Shown: positions 41,026 to 49,246 of the stretch, piece after piece
Layout: each line of letters begins with the position of its first letter
Position numbering within the stretch: the stretch's first letter is position 1
DNA from: Streptomyces sp. NBC_01262
Lineage (GTDB): Bacteria; Actinomycetota; Actinomycetes; Streptomycetales; Streptomycetaceae
Reading direction: 5' to 3'
NCBI RefSeq assembly: GCF_036226365.1
Contig: NZ_CP108462.1
Span: 9,036,501 to 9,100,500 of the forward strand
Length of the DNA stretch: 64,000 nucleotides
Position numbers and translations under genes: made by a program
The notes under the pieces: generated by a model
The model's database searches: none
Seen by the model: only the letters and a program-made list of their open reading frames with translations
Told to the model about the DNA's origin: nothing

Positions 41026-41793
41026 TCACATCACCATGCCGCCGTCCACCGGCAGCACCTGGCCGGTGATGAAGGACGCCGCGTCCGAGGCGAGGAAGAC
41101 AAAGCTGCCGGCTATCTCCTCGGGCTCCGCCCACCGCCCCAGCGGGATGCGCGCGAGCATCGTGGCCGCGAACTTCTCGTTGGTGCGGATGGTCTCGGTC
41201 ATCGGGGTGGCGGCCAGGGGTGCGAGCGCGTTGACCTTCACCTGCCTGCGCGCCAGTTCACGGGCCAGGGACTTCGTCAGGCCGATGATTCCGGCTTTGG
41301 CGGCGGAGTAGTTCACCTGGCCGAGAGTGCCGACGATTCCGGCGGAGGACGTGACATTGATGATCCGGCCCGTGCCGTCCGTCGGGAAGAACGGGAGCGC
41401 GGCCTGGGTGCAGTGAAAAGCGCCCATCAGGTGAATGTCGACCATCAGGCGGAATGATTCCTCCTGGAGCTTGTCGAACATCGCCGGCGCTGTGACGCCC
41501 GCGTTGTTCACCAGGATGTTCAGGGTTCCGCCGGTGAGCGCCGCGGCCTTTTCCGCCGCGATATCGGCGGCTGCCCGGTCGCGTACGTCCAGTGCGAAGC
41601 TGTCCGCCTTCGCGCCCGTGGCGGATATCTTCTCCGCCACGGCCGCGGCGGCCGGCCCGTCGATGTCGGTCACGAGTACGGCCGCTCCCGCCAGGGCGAG
41701 AGCGTGCGCGACCGCGGCGCCGATACCGCCTGCGGCTCCGGTGACGAGCGCGGAGCGTCCGGTGAGGTCGAACAGTCCGGTGGTGGCGGTCAT
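41026..41793 (-). CDS. Short-chain dehydrogenase/reductase
   Basis: A 255-residue classical SDR: TGAAGGIG, NNAGV, the Ser in NVTSSAGIVG, Y-S-A-A-K and the C-terminal VDGGMVM, so it is fully equipped for NAD(P)-dependent alcohol oxidation or ketone reduction (FabG-like). The ATG follows GAGGAG and overlaps the dehydrogenase stop by one base. It is the second gene of a two-gene operon whose promoter bears the 42998 operator. Confidence 0.9.
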   Translation of the reverse strand: MTATTGLFDLTGRSALVTGAAGGIGAAVAHALALAGAAVLVTDIDGPAAAAVAEKISATGAKADSFALDVRDRAAADIAAEKAAALTGGTLNILVNNAGVTAPAMFDKLQEESFRLMVDIHLMGAFHCTQAALPFFPTDGTGRIINVTSSAGIVGTLGQVNYSAAKAGIIGLTKSLARELARRQVKVNALAPLAATPMTETIRTNEKFAATMLARIPLGRWAEPEEIAGSFVFLASDAASFITGQVLPVDGGMVM

Positions 41794-42959
41794 CAATAGC
41801 TCCTCGGCATTCCCAGAGTGTGCGATCCCAGGTAGTTCAGAATCATTTCCTGGCTGATCGGCGCGATTTTCATGAGGCGGGCCTCACGGAAATAGCGGGC
41901 GACGTGGTACTCCTCGGAGTACCCCATGCCTCCGTGGGTCTGCAGCGCGCGGTCGGCGGCGGTGAATCCGGCTTCCGCGCACAGGTACTTGGCGGTGTTC
42001 GCCTCGCGTCCGCACGGCTTGCCGTTGTCGTAGAGCCAGGTCGCCTTGCGCAGTACCAGTTCGGCCGCGTCCAGGCGGGTCAGCGAGTCCGCGAGGGGGA
42101 ACTGCACGGCCTGGTTCATGGTGATCGGCCTGCCGAACACCACGCGTTCGTTGCCGTACTTGACGGCCTTCTCCAGCGACACCCGGCCGATTCCGAGGGC
42201 CTCGGCGGCGATCAGCATGCGCTCCGGATTCAGGCCGTCCAGCAGGTAGCGGAACCCCTGGCCCTCCTCGCCGACGCGGTCCTCGACCGGTATCCGCAGG
42301 TCGTCGATGAACAGCTCGTTCGAGGTGACGGCGTTGCGGCCCATCTTCGGGATCGGGCGGATGTCGATCCGGCTCCGGTCCAGGTCGGTGAGGAAGAGCG
42401 TCATCCCGTCGGTCTTCTTGGCGACGTCGCCGGCCTTCGTCGTACGGGTCAGCAGCAGGATCTTCTCGGACTCCATGGCCTTGGAGATCCAGACCTTGCG
42501 GCCGTTGACGATGTAGTGGTCGCCGTCGCGCCGGGCGAACGTCGTGATGCTCGCCGTGTCCAGACCGGCGCCCGGCTCGGTCACGCCGAAACAGACATGC
42601 AGATCGCCCGAGGCGATGCGGGGCAGCGTCCGTCGCTTCAGCTCCTCGGAGCCGTGCACCACCACCGGCTGCATGCCGAAGATCGACATGTGGATCGAGC
42701 TGGCGGCGTTCATACCGCCGCCGGACCGCGCGACCTCCTCCAGCAGCAGCGTGGCCTCGGTGATGCCCAGGCCGTGACCGCCGTACTCCTCCGGGATGGT
42801 GAGCCCCAGCCACCCGCCGCCCGCGATGGCGGCGTAGAACTCGGAGGGGAACTCGTGGTCCCGGTCCTTCTCCATCCAGTAGTGGTCGTCGAAATCACGC
42901 AGGAGTCCTGCGACCGCCTTGCGGATGGTCTCCTGATCTTCGGTCAGCTCAAAGTCCAC
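41793..42959 (-). CDS. Acyl-CoA dehydrogenase
   Basis: A 388-residue acyl-CoA dehydrogenase: VDFELTEDQETIRKAVAGLL, FGVTEPGAGLDTASI, GRKVWISKAMESEKILLL, and the C-terminal LQTHGGMGYSEEYHVARYFREARLMKIAPISQEM. Ala replaces Glu at the C-terminal catalytic position. I chose the GTG with GGGAGG 9 bp upstream over an ATG six codons earlier that has no ribosome site. With the SDR it forms the second GntR-linked operon. Confidence 0.9.
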   Translation of the reverse strand: MDFELTEDQETIRKAVAGLLRDFDDHYWMEKDRDHEFPSEFYAAIAGGGWLGLTIPEEYGGHGLGITEATLLLEEVARSGGGMNAASSIHMSIFGMQPVVVHGSEELKRRTLPRIASGDLHVCFGVTEPGAGLDTASITTFARRDGDHYIVNGRKVWISKAMESEKILLLTRTTKAGDVAKKTDGMTLFLTDLDRSRIDIRPIPKMGRNAVTSNELFIDDLRIPVEDRVGEEGQGFRYLLDGLNPERMLIAAEALGIGRVSLEKAVKYGNERVVFGRPITMNQAVQFPLADSLTRLDAAELVLRKATWLYDNGKPCGREANTAKYLCAEAGFTAADRALQTHGGMGYSEEYHVARYFREARLMKIAPISQEMILNYLGSHTLGMPRSY

Positions 42960-42997
42960 AATATGGACACCTCCCATGACCCGGGTTGATGTTGAAA

Positions 42998-43017
42998 GAT
43001 ATCAAAGGTCAGACCGA
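42998..43017. promoter_or_regulatory. FadR/GntR-type operator upstream of the ACAD-SDR operon
   Basis: GATATCAAAGGTCAGACCGA, 38 bp upstream of the dehydrogenase start, differing from the 40009 copy at one base. The GGTCAGACC palindrome is at 43007-43015. Confidence 0.82.
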
Positions 43018-43087
43018 TTGGATAGCGCCTCGCGATGCGCCTATTGACCCCGTCGCGGGCATCGCAGTACGGTCGCCGCCGATAGTA

Positions 43088-43100
43088 AGGAAACTTTCCT
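43088..43100. promoter_or_regulatory. Palindrome AGGAAAcTTTCCT upstream of the cellulase gene
   Basis: A perfect 6-1-6 inverted repeat ending 18 bp before the GH9 start codon. Similar GGAAA/TTTCC repeats precede many Streptomyces glycosyl-hydrolase genes, so a sugar-responsive regulator site is likely; the protein that binds it is not known here. Confidence 0.5.
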
Positions 43101-43118
43101 GTCAATCTGGAGGTGCCA

Positions 43119-45029
43119 GTGTCCACGGCACGACTCGTAGTGGTGGCCGGTGTGTTGGCCGCCACGCTCGCGATCCCGCCCCAGCCGGCGCAGAGCGCGG
43201 CGGCGCCCCAGGTACGGGTGGACCAGGTGGGCTATCTGCCCGGCGAGGTCAAGCACGCCTACCTCATGACGGCCGGCCAGGTCTCCGCGTCGAGGTACAG
43301 CGTGATCGACGCGTCCGGGAAGACGGTCCTCACCGGATCCGTCGGATCGGCGAGCCGGGGGTCGTGGAACTCCGCGTACAAGGACGTCTATCCGATCACC
43401 TTCAGCAAGCTCACCGCCCCGGGCGTCTACCGCCTCCGGGTCGGCGGCGGGGCCGTCGCCGTCTCCCCGGTGTTCAGGATCGAGAGCCCGCAGGCCCTGT
43501 ACGGGCGGCTGGCCGCCGACGGGGTGACGTTCTTCCGGACGCAGCGCGACGGCTCCGACGTGATCCCCGGCGCGCTCGGCCGCAAGCCGGCGCACCTCAA
43601 CGACGCCCGCGCGGCGCTCTATCAAATCCCGCACTACGAGACCGACTCCGACGTCATCACCGACACCCGCCTCACCCGCATCGCCGGACCGGCCGTGGAC
43701 GCCGAGGGCGGCTGGTTCGACGCCGGGGACTACCTGAAGTTCACACACAGCACGGCCTACGCCGACGCGCTGCTGTTCGCCTCCCAGCGGGCGCTGGGCC
43801 CGGCCGCGCCCGCCGCGCTCGGAGCCGAGGCCAGGCACGGTGTGGACTGGCTGGACAAGATGTGGGACCAGCGGACGAAGACGCTGTACATCCAGGTCGG
43901 CATCGGCTCGGGCAACGAGGCCGGCACGTTCACCGGCGACCACGACCTGTGGCGGCTGCCCGAGACGGACGACGCCGACACCTCCTCCGCCGACCGCTTC
44001 GCCACCTCCCACCGTCCGGTCTTCCGGGCCGCCGCGCCCGGCGCCGAGGTCAGCCCGAATCTCGCCGGCCGGATCTCCGCCGCCTTCGCGCTCGCCGCAC
44101 AGGTCGACGCCGCCCGGCACCCCCGGCGGGCCGCCGCCGAGTACCGGGCCGCAACCTCGCTCTACGCGATGGCGGACACCGCCAGTCCGCCCGACCCGCT
44201 GACCACCGCGCTGCCCCACGCCTTCTACCCGGAGGACACCTGGCGCGACGACATGGAGTTCGGCGCCTCCGAGATCGCCCTGGCCGCCCAGCAGTTGGGC
44301 CGCCCCTCGGCCCGGTACGTGTCCGAGGCCGCCGCCTGGGCCAGGAGCTACATCGCCCACGACACCGGCGACACCCTCAACCTCTACGACACCAGTGCCC
44401 TCGCCCACGCCGACCTCATCAAGGCGATCCACGCGGCCGGGAACCCCTCCGGGCTCGCCGTGACCGCCCCCGGCCTCGTACGCGACCTCAAGCGCCAGGT
44501 GCGCACCGGCGCCACCCGCTCCGCCGCCGACATCTTCCGCGCGGGCGGCGTCTACACGGACTTCGACGCCGACTCGCACACCTTCGGCTTCCTGACCACC
44601 GAGGCGCTCTACAAGCAGGCCGGCGGCGACAGTTCGTACGACACCTTCGCCACCGACCAGCGCAACTGGCTGCTCGGCGCGAACGCCTGGGGCACCAGCT
44701 TCATGGTCGGCGAGGGCACCACCTTCCCCCGCTGCATGCAGCACCAGGTCGCCAACCTCAAGGGCAGCACCGACGGCTCCAGGCCGATCGCCACCGGCGC
44801 GGTCGTCAACGGCCCCAACGGCACGGACCAGTTCTCCGACGGGCTCGGCGACTACCAGGAGGGCATGACCAAGTGCCCCGCGAGCGGCGATCCGTACGAC
44901 GCGTACACCGGGCACGGCAGCCGGTACGTCGACGACGTCCGTTCCTGGCAGTCCAGTGAACCGGCCCTCGACATGACCGTCAGCGCCGTCGCGGGCGCGG
45001 CCTTCCAGCTGGCGGCGCAGCGAGGCTGA
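43119..45029 (+). CDS. Secreted glycoside hydrolase family 9 endoglucanase
   Basis: A 636-residue secreted cellulase. A signal peptide (ARLVVVAGVLAATLAIPPQPAQSAA) is followed by an Ig-like CelD N-terminal domain (about residues 30-115: VRVDQVGYLPGEVKHAYL) and the GH9 alpha/alpha barrel. The nucleophile/base pair is in GWFDAGDYLKF, and the proton-donor glutamate lies in the C-terminal SSEPALDMTV. I chose the second GTG, 5 bp after GGAGG. No carbohydrate-binding module is seen. Substrate: beta-1,4-glucan or mixed-linkage glucan. Confidence 0.93.
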   Translation: MSTARLVVVAGVLAATLAIPPQPAQSAAAPQVRVDQVGYLPGEVKHAYLMTAGQVSASRYSVIDASGKTVLTGSVGSASRGSWNSAYKDVYPITFSKLTAPGVYRLRVGGGAVAVSPVFRIESPQALYGRLAADGVTFFRTQRDGSDVIPGALGRKPAHLNDARAALYQIPHYETDSDVITDTRLTRIAGPAVDAEGGWFDAGDYLKFTHSTAYADALLFASQRALGPAAPAALGAEARHGVDWLDKMWDQRTKTLYIQVGIGSGNEAGTFTGDHDLWRLPETDDADTSSADRFATSHRPVFRAAAPGAEVSPNLAGRISAAFALAAQVDAARHPRRAAAEYRAATSLYAMADTASPPDPLTTALPHAFYPEDTWRDDMEFGASEIALAAQQLGRPSARYVSEAAAWARSYIAHDTGDTLNLYDTSALAHADLIKAIHAAGNPSGLAVTAPGLVRDLKRQVRTGATRSAADIFRAGGVYTDFDADSHTFGFLTTEALYKQAGGDSSYDTFATDQRNWLLGANAWGTSFMVGEGTTFPRCMQHQVANLKGSTDGSRPIATGAVVNGPNGTDQFSDGLGDYQEGMTKCPASGDPYDAYTGHGSRYVDDVRSWQSSEPALDMTVSAVAGAAFQLAAQRG

Positions 45030-45046
45030 TCGCCGGAGACGGGCGT

Positions 45047-45066
45047 AGCTGGGAACGTTCCCAGCT
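45047..45066. promoter_or_regulatory. 20-bp perfect palindrome, LacI-like operator
   Basis: AGCTGGGAACGTTCCCAGCT, a perfect loopless dyad 128 bp before the galactanase start and just after the cellulase stop. The central GGGAACGTTCCC form is typical of LacI-family sugar regulators; the lack of a loop argues against a terminator. Confidence 0.7.
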
Positions 45067-45104
45067 TGTGACGAATGTATGTACAGCAGATCTCATCTCC
45101 CTTA

Positions 45105-45120
45105 CTGTGAACGCTCACAG
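45105..45120. promoter_or_regulatory. Second LacI-like operator CTGTGAACGCTCACAG
   Basis: An imperfect dyad (central pair mismatched) 74 bp before the GH53 start. TGTGAACGnTCACA-type sites are known for LacI regulators of galactan and galactoside utilisation in actinobacteria, which fits the downstream galactanase. Confidence 0.6.
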
Positions 45121-45194
45121 CCCCCCGGTGTGTCCAGGCCAGGCCATCGAAAGGAGCTGAACTCCCTTTCCGTCAACTCGACAAGGAGGTCGGG

Positions 45195-46316
45195 ATGACC
45201 GCGTCCAGCCTCGGCCGCACCGCGAAAATCGCCCTGCTCCTGGCGGCCGTCGCCCTGCCGGCGACCACGCTCACCACGTCCACCAGTGCCTCTGCCGCGA
45301 ACTCGCTGAGCATGCTCGGCGCCGATGTCTCGACCGCGCAGCGCGCCCTGGACCTCGGCGCCAAGTACTACGACGCCAGCGGCACCGCCAAGGACCCGCT
45401 CGACATCCTCAAGGGCGCCGGCGTCAACTACGTACGCCTGCGCGTCTGGAACAACCCGGCCAGCGGCTACAACAACAAGGCCAAGGTGCTGGCGTACGCG
45501 AAGACGGTGAAGGCCAAGGGCCTCAAGCTGCTCGTCGACTTCCACTACTCCGACACCTGGGCCGACCCCGGCAAGCAGTACAAGCCGGCGGCCTGGGCCA
45601 GCCATGGCATCAGCGCGCTCCAGACCGACGTATACAACTACACCTACGACGTCTGCAACAGCCTCAAGGCCCAGGGCACCACGCCGGACAGCGTCCAGAT
45701 CGGCAACGAGATCAATGTCGGCATGCTGTGGAACGACGGCAAGGTGGTCAACAACGACTTCACCAACCTCAGCCTGCTCCTGAAGTCCGGCTACAACGCG
45801 ACCAAGGCCTGTAACAGCGGCACCCAGGTGATCATCCACACCGCGGACGCCGACAGCGACAGCAACGCGCGCTGGTTCTACGACGGGATCAAGGCCAAGG
45901 GCGTCAGCTGGGACATCACCGGGCTGTCGTACTACTGCATGTGGCACGGCACGCTGGCCAACATGGGCAGTGTCGTCTCCGACATGAAGTCCCGGTACGG
46001 CAAGGACGTCATCATCGCCGAGACGGCCTACCCCTTCACCACGGGGAACGCGGACAGCACCGCCAACTCCATCACGTCGGGATGCTCGGGCTATGCGCTC
46101 ACCTGGGCAGGCCAGGGTGCGGAGTTCACCGCAGTGCAGAACACGGCCCGCAGCGCCGGCGCGATCGGCGTCTTCTACTGGGAACCGACCTGGTACGCGG
46201 TCACCGGCAACGGCTGGGATCCGGCCAACATCAGTACCAGCGGCAACGGCTGGGACAACATGGCCACCTTCGACTGGACGGGCCACATCAACCCGAACGT
46301 CAAGTGGACCTCCTAG
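45195..46316 (+). CDS. Secreted GH53 arabinogalactan endo-beta-1,4-galactanase
   Basis: A 373-residue secreted enzyme with an N-terminal signal peptide (KIALLLAAVALPATTLTTSTSASAA) and a single GH53 barrel: GVNYVRLRVWNNPASGYNNK, LLVDFHYSDTWADPGKQ, the acid/base glutamate in QIGNEINVGML and the nucleophile glutamate in IIAETAYP. It cleaves beta-1,4-galactan side chains of pectin. The ATG follows AAGGAGG. Two LacI-like palindromes precede it; a hairpin follows. Confidence 0.95.
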   Translation: MTASSLGRTAKIALLLAAVALPATTLTTSTSASAANSLSMLGADVSTAQRALDLGAKYYDASGTAKDPLDILKGAGVNYVRLRVWNNPASGYNNKAKVLAYAKTVKAKGLKLLVDFHYSDTWADPGKQYKPAAWASHGISALQTDVYNYTYDVCNSLKAQGTTPDSVQIGNEINVGMLWNDGKVVNNDFTNLSLLLKSGYNATKACNSGTQVIIHTADADSDSNARWFYDGIKAKGVSWDITGLSYYCMWHGTLANMGSVVSDMKSRYGKDVIIAETAYPFTTGNADSTANSITSGCSGYALTWAGQGAEFTAVQNTARSAGAIGVFYWEPTWYAVTGNGWDPANISTSGNGWDNMATFDWTGHINPNVKWTS

Positions 46317-46353
46317 CCTGCTTGGTCCGTCCGATCGGACGGTGATCCGGCGG

Positions 46354-46383
46354 CCCTCACCGGCGTTTCAGACCCGGTGAGGG
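46354..46383. terminator. Hairpin between GH53 and LysR genes
   Basis: A 10-bp stem (46354-46363 with 46374-46383) and 10-nt loop between convergent genes; it overlaps the last codons and stop of the LysR gene. A separate 16-bp perfect dyad (CCGTCCGATCGGACGG) is at 46327-46342. Confidence 0.6.
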
Positions 46384-47291
46384 TCGCCGTCCGGCAGCCA
46401 GGCGCGCGGGGCGTGCAGGCCGAGGTCGCCGACGCCCTCGCAGAGGGCGTCCATGACGGCGAGGACCGAGGTACGGACCTCACCACGGCGTGCGACCAGC
46501 GACCAGGTCCAGTGGACCTCCGGCGCGACGACCGGGCGCCGGACCAGGTCGGGAGGCAGCGGGGTGGTCTGGCCCTTGGGTGAGTTGATCACCGGTCGGT
46601 CGCTGCGCCGGACATGGTCGAAGAAGGCGGGCCCGGTGACGCCGCCGTCGGCGATGCGCACCGCGCGGGCTCCGGTGTCGCGGGCGAGCTGCTCGGCGTA
46701 GACGTTCCAGGACGACCAGGCGGTGGTGTCGTCGTCGAGGAGGACGACGGTGTCCCGGGCGGCCACGTCGCCGGTGTCGTCGCCGGTGGCGACGGCGTAG
46801 AGCCGGTCGGCGCCGATGAGCCGGGCCTGAAGGCCGAGCTCTTCCAGGTTCTCGGTACGCACCCAGCACACCGCGAGGTCCAGGCTGCCGTCGGCGACCC
46901 GGGCGGCCTGTGTGTGGGAGGGCGCGACCCAGGCGTCGATGTGGAGCCGGGCCACGGCGGAGGTGCGGGCCGTGAGGTCTGCCGGAAGCCAGTTGACGTA
47001 GCCGAGCCGGACCGGCTCCGATCCGGAGAGCCGGGCGGCGCGGTGCTGGAGGTCGTCGGCCCGTTCCAGCAGGGCGCGGGTGTGCGGCAGCAGGGCCGCG
47101 CCGGCCGGGGTGAGGGACACCGAGCGGCGGTCCCGATCGAACAGAGATACGCCGAGATCACGTTCGAGTGCCTTGATCTGCTGGGACAGGGAGGGCCCGG
47201 CGATCAGGAGACGCTCGGCGGCCCGGCCGAAGTTGAGTTCCTCGGCGACCGCGACGAAATACCGCAGTTGGCGCAGCTCCACGCCCGCCAT
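46368..47291 (-). CDS. LysR-family transcriptional regulator
   Basis: A 307-residue LysR regulator. The N-terminal helix-turn-helix (ELRQLRYFVAVAEELNFGRAAERLLIAGPSLSQQIKALERDLGVSLFDR) and the C-terminal periplasmic-binding-like effector domain are clear. I took ATG 47291; the GTG three codons later is equally possible. It is divergent from the small muconolactone-isomerase-like gene, the usual layout for a LysR protein and its target. No obvious T-N11-A dyad was found in the gap. Confidence 0.9.
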   Translation of the reverse strand: MAGVELRQLRYFVAVAEELNFGRAAERLLIAGPSLSQQIKALERDLGVSLFDRDRRSVSLTPAGAALLPHTRALLERADDLQHRAARLSGSEPVRLGYVNWLPADLTARTSAVARLHIDAWVAPSHTQAARVADGSLDLAVCWVRTENLEELGLQARLIGADRLYAVATGDDTGDVAARDTVVLLDDDTTAWSSWNVYAEQLARDTGARAVRIADGGVTGPAFFDHVRRSDRPVINSPKGQTTPLPPDLVRRPVVAPEVHWTWSLVARRGEVRTSVLAVMDALCEGVGDLGLHAPRAWLPDGDPHRV

Positions 47292-47440
47292 GCTACGTGG
47301 CCGGGAGGCTGCGCCTATCAGCAGGGAGGAAGCCCGTCGTGGCGTCGGGCCTGGTCGCGGGCACACCATGGGGGAGTGGCGAACCGGCACCACGCCATGC
47401 CACATGCCACGCCACGCACCTCATCGAACGGAGCAGGACC

Positions 47441-47737
47441 ATGCGCGAGTTCCTGGTCGAGATCACCACCACCGTCCCCGAGGGCACCAGCCAGGACGAG
47501 GTCGACCGCCGGCGCGCCGCCGAGGCCGTCCGCGCCGGGGAACTGGCCGCGACCGGCAACCTGGCACGGCTGTGGCGCCCGGTCGGCGAGCTGCGCAGCA
47601 TCGGCGTGTGGTGCGCCGCCGACGAGGAGGAGCTCCACGAGAAGGTGCTCGGGACGCTGCCGCTGCGCCCGTGGATGTCGTTGCACGTCACCCCTCTGGA
47701 GTCCCACCCGAACGACCCGCGCGGCCCGAAGGCGTGA
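47441..47737 (+). CDS. Muconolactone delta-isomerase-like protein
   Basis: A 98-residue protein matching the size and pattern of CatC (MREFLVEITTTVPEG, RRAAEAVRAGELAATGNLARLWRP, DEEELHEKVLGTLPLRPWMSLHVTPLESHPNDP). CatC converts muconolactone to 3-oxoadipate enol-lactone, but no catA, catB or pca genes lie nearby, so another isomerase or ferredoxin-like role is possible. Upstream in-frame codons lack a ribosome site. Probably regulated by the divergent LysR protein. Confidence 0.8.
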   Translation: MREFLVEITTTVPEGTSQDEVDRRRAAEAVRAGELAATGNLARLWRPVGELRSIGVWCAADEEELHEKVLGTLPLRPWMSLHVTPLESHPNDPRGPKA

Positions 47738-47815
47738 GCGCGCGGACCCCGCTACGGCAGAATCCGTAACTGATCGACATGCAGCGCCACCGATGCCTCT
47801 GACGGGGAGCCGTTC

Positions 47816-48421
47816 ATGACCACACCGCAGGATCTGTTGATCGTCGCCTTGGACGTGGTGCCCAGCCGTCCCCTGGAACCGGGCGATCTGTCGCTCGCCC
47901 TCGCGGGAGCCGAGGTGATCGATCTCATCGAGGCGGGGGCGCTCACACTAGACGGCGACCGGATCGTGCCGGGCGACTCACGGGCACTCGCCGACCCCCT
48001 GCTGGACGGGGCCGCGGCGTCCCTCGTCCGGCAGGTGCCCTACGAGTCGGTCGAGGACTGGCTGTGGCGCCGGGGCCGCGGCCTGTCCCTGGCCTATCTG
48101 GACTTCCTGGAGGCTGAAGGACACATCACCCGCAAGCGCGGTCGCTGGCTGCCCATCCGTACCGGCCGCACCGCACTGGCCGACTCGCCCGCCCGCAGCC
48201 ACGCGGCGGAGCGCTGGACGTCCGGCGAGCCCGTTCTCGCGGTCCTCGCGGCCGCCGTCGGGATCCACGACAAGCCGACCGAGGACGTCTCGGGCGTGGC
48301 CGACGAGGCGGTCGTGACGGTGCTCGCCGCGGTCGGCGACGCGGTGATGGAGCTGGAGGCCGTACGGCAGCGCAAAGCCATCGAGGACGCGGCCTTCGAC
48401 AACATCTGGCGAGGCCAGTGA
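47816..48421 (+). CDS. GPP34-family (GOLPH3-like) protein
   Basis: A 201-residue all-helical protein: MTTPQDLLIVALDVVPSRPLEPGDLSLALAGAEVIDLIEAGALTL, then WLWRRGRGLSLAYLDFLEAEGHITRKRGRW. This is the GPP34 fold, whose eukaryotic GOLPH3 members bind phosphoinositides; the bacterial role is unknown, though Streptomyces carry many copies. The ATG follows GGGGAG. Convergent with the TetR gene. Confidence 0.85.
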   Translation: MTTPQDLLIVALDVVPSRPLEPGDLSLALAGAEVIDLIEAGALTLDGDRIVPGDSRALADPLLDGAAASLVRQVPYESVEDWLWRRGRGLSLAYLDFLEAEGHITRKRGRWLPIRTGRTALADSPARSHAAERWTSGEPVLAVLAAAVGIHDKPTEDVSGVADEAVVTVLAAVGDAVMELEAVRQRKAIEDAAFDNIWRGQ

Positions 48422-48430
48422 CGACGACGT

Positions 48431-49117
48431 TCACCGCGCGCGGGAGCGGATCGATTCGATGAGGAGGTCGACGGCGAGCCGGAAGTTGTCCGGGGAGTCC
48501 AGCGGCGGGATGTCGTCGATCAGCGCGGCCAGGTTCGGGTACGCCTGCGGGGGCAGCGCCCGGTAGTCGACCTGCCAGGCGCGCAGGTCGGCCTCGCGGG
48601 CGGGCGCGTCCAGGGCGTGCAGGGCGGCCTCCATGCTGGAGTAGGCCAGTACGGTGTCGGCGAAGACCCGGTAGCAGCGGGCGGCGTCGCGGTCCGCCAG
48701 CCCGGCGCGGCGCATGCAGCCGAGGATGTGCTCGACGACCTCGAACTCGTGCGGGCGGCGCGTGGTGCGGGCCGCGACGAGTTGGCCGATCTGCGGGTGC
48801 GCCATGAAAGCGCCCCGGATGCGCTGGGCGACGGTGCGCAGGTCCTCGGCCCAGTCGGCGGTGACGGGGAGCCCGCCCGAGGTGGTCTCGGCGTGCAGGG
48901 CGTCGGTGAGGGCGAGGAGCAGCTCGTCCTTGTCGCGGAAGTGCCGGTAGATGGCGGTGGGGTGCGCGTCGAGCTCGCGGCCCAGGGCCTCGAAGGTGAG
49001 CGACTCGATCCCGTCGCGGTCGCAGATCCGCAGCGCGGCCTCGGTGATGACCTGCTGGTTGAGACTGCCCCGGGGCCGCCGGGCGCGTCCCGGGCCCGCC
49101 TTGGGGGTGGCCGCCAT
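48431..49117 (-). CDS. TetR-family transcriptional regulator
   Basis: A 228-residue TetR protein. The DNA-binding domain is SLNQQVITEAALRICDRDGIESLTFEALGRELDAHPTAIYRHFRDKDELLLAL; the ligand domain follows with a TetR_C-like helix set. I chose ATG 49117 behind GAGAGGA; in-frame ATGs at 49159 and 49171 precede it and the region beyond overlaps the palindromic operator. It is divergent from the amidohydrolase cassette, which it probably represses. Confidence 0.88.
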   Translation of the reverse strand: MAATPKAGPGRARRPRGSLNQQVITEAALRICDRDGIESLTFEALGRELDAHPTAIYRHFRDKDELLLALTDALHAETTSGGLPVTADWAEDLRTVAQRIRGAFMAHPQIGQLVAARTTRRPHEFEVVEHILGCMRRAGLADRDAARCYRVFADTVLAYSSMEAALHALDAPAREADLRAWQVDYRALPPQAYPNLAALIDDIPPLDSPDNFRLAVDLLIESIRSRAR

Positions 49118-49178
49118 CGCGCGGTGTCCTCTCGTCGCCCGTTGTCCGTGGTCGTTCATCGCCACCTGCATGCTATCG

Positions 49179-49199
49179 ATAGTCGATGCCATTGACTAT
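49179..49199. promoter_or_regulatory. 21-bp TetR operator
   Basis: A near-perfect dyad: ATAGTC at 49179 and GACTAT at 49194 flank a core with ATG-c-CAT symmetry; only one base pair breaks the palindrome. It lies between the divergent TetR and amidohydrolase genes, the expected place for autoregulation and control of the cassette. Confidence 0.82.
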
Positions 49200-49246
49200 G
49201 AGACTGACCATCTCCCACACTGGCGGCCGAGGAGAGGATTCCGACC

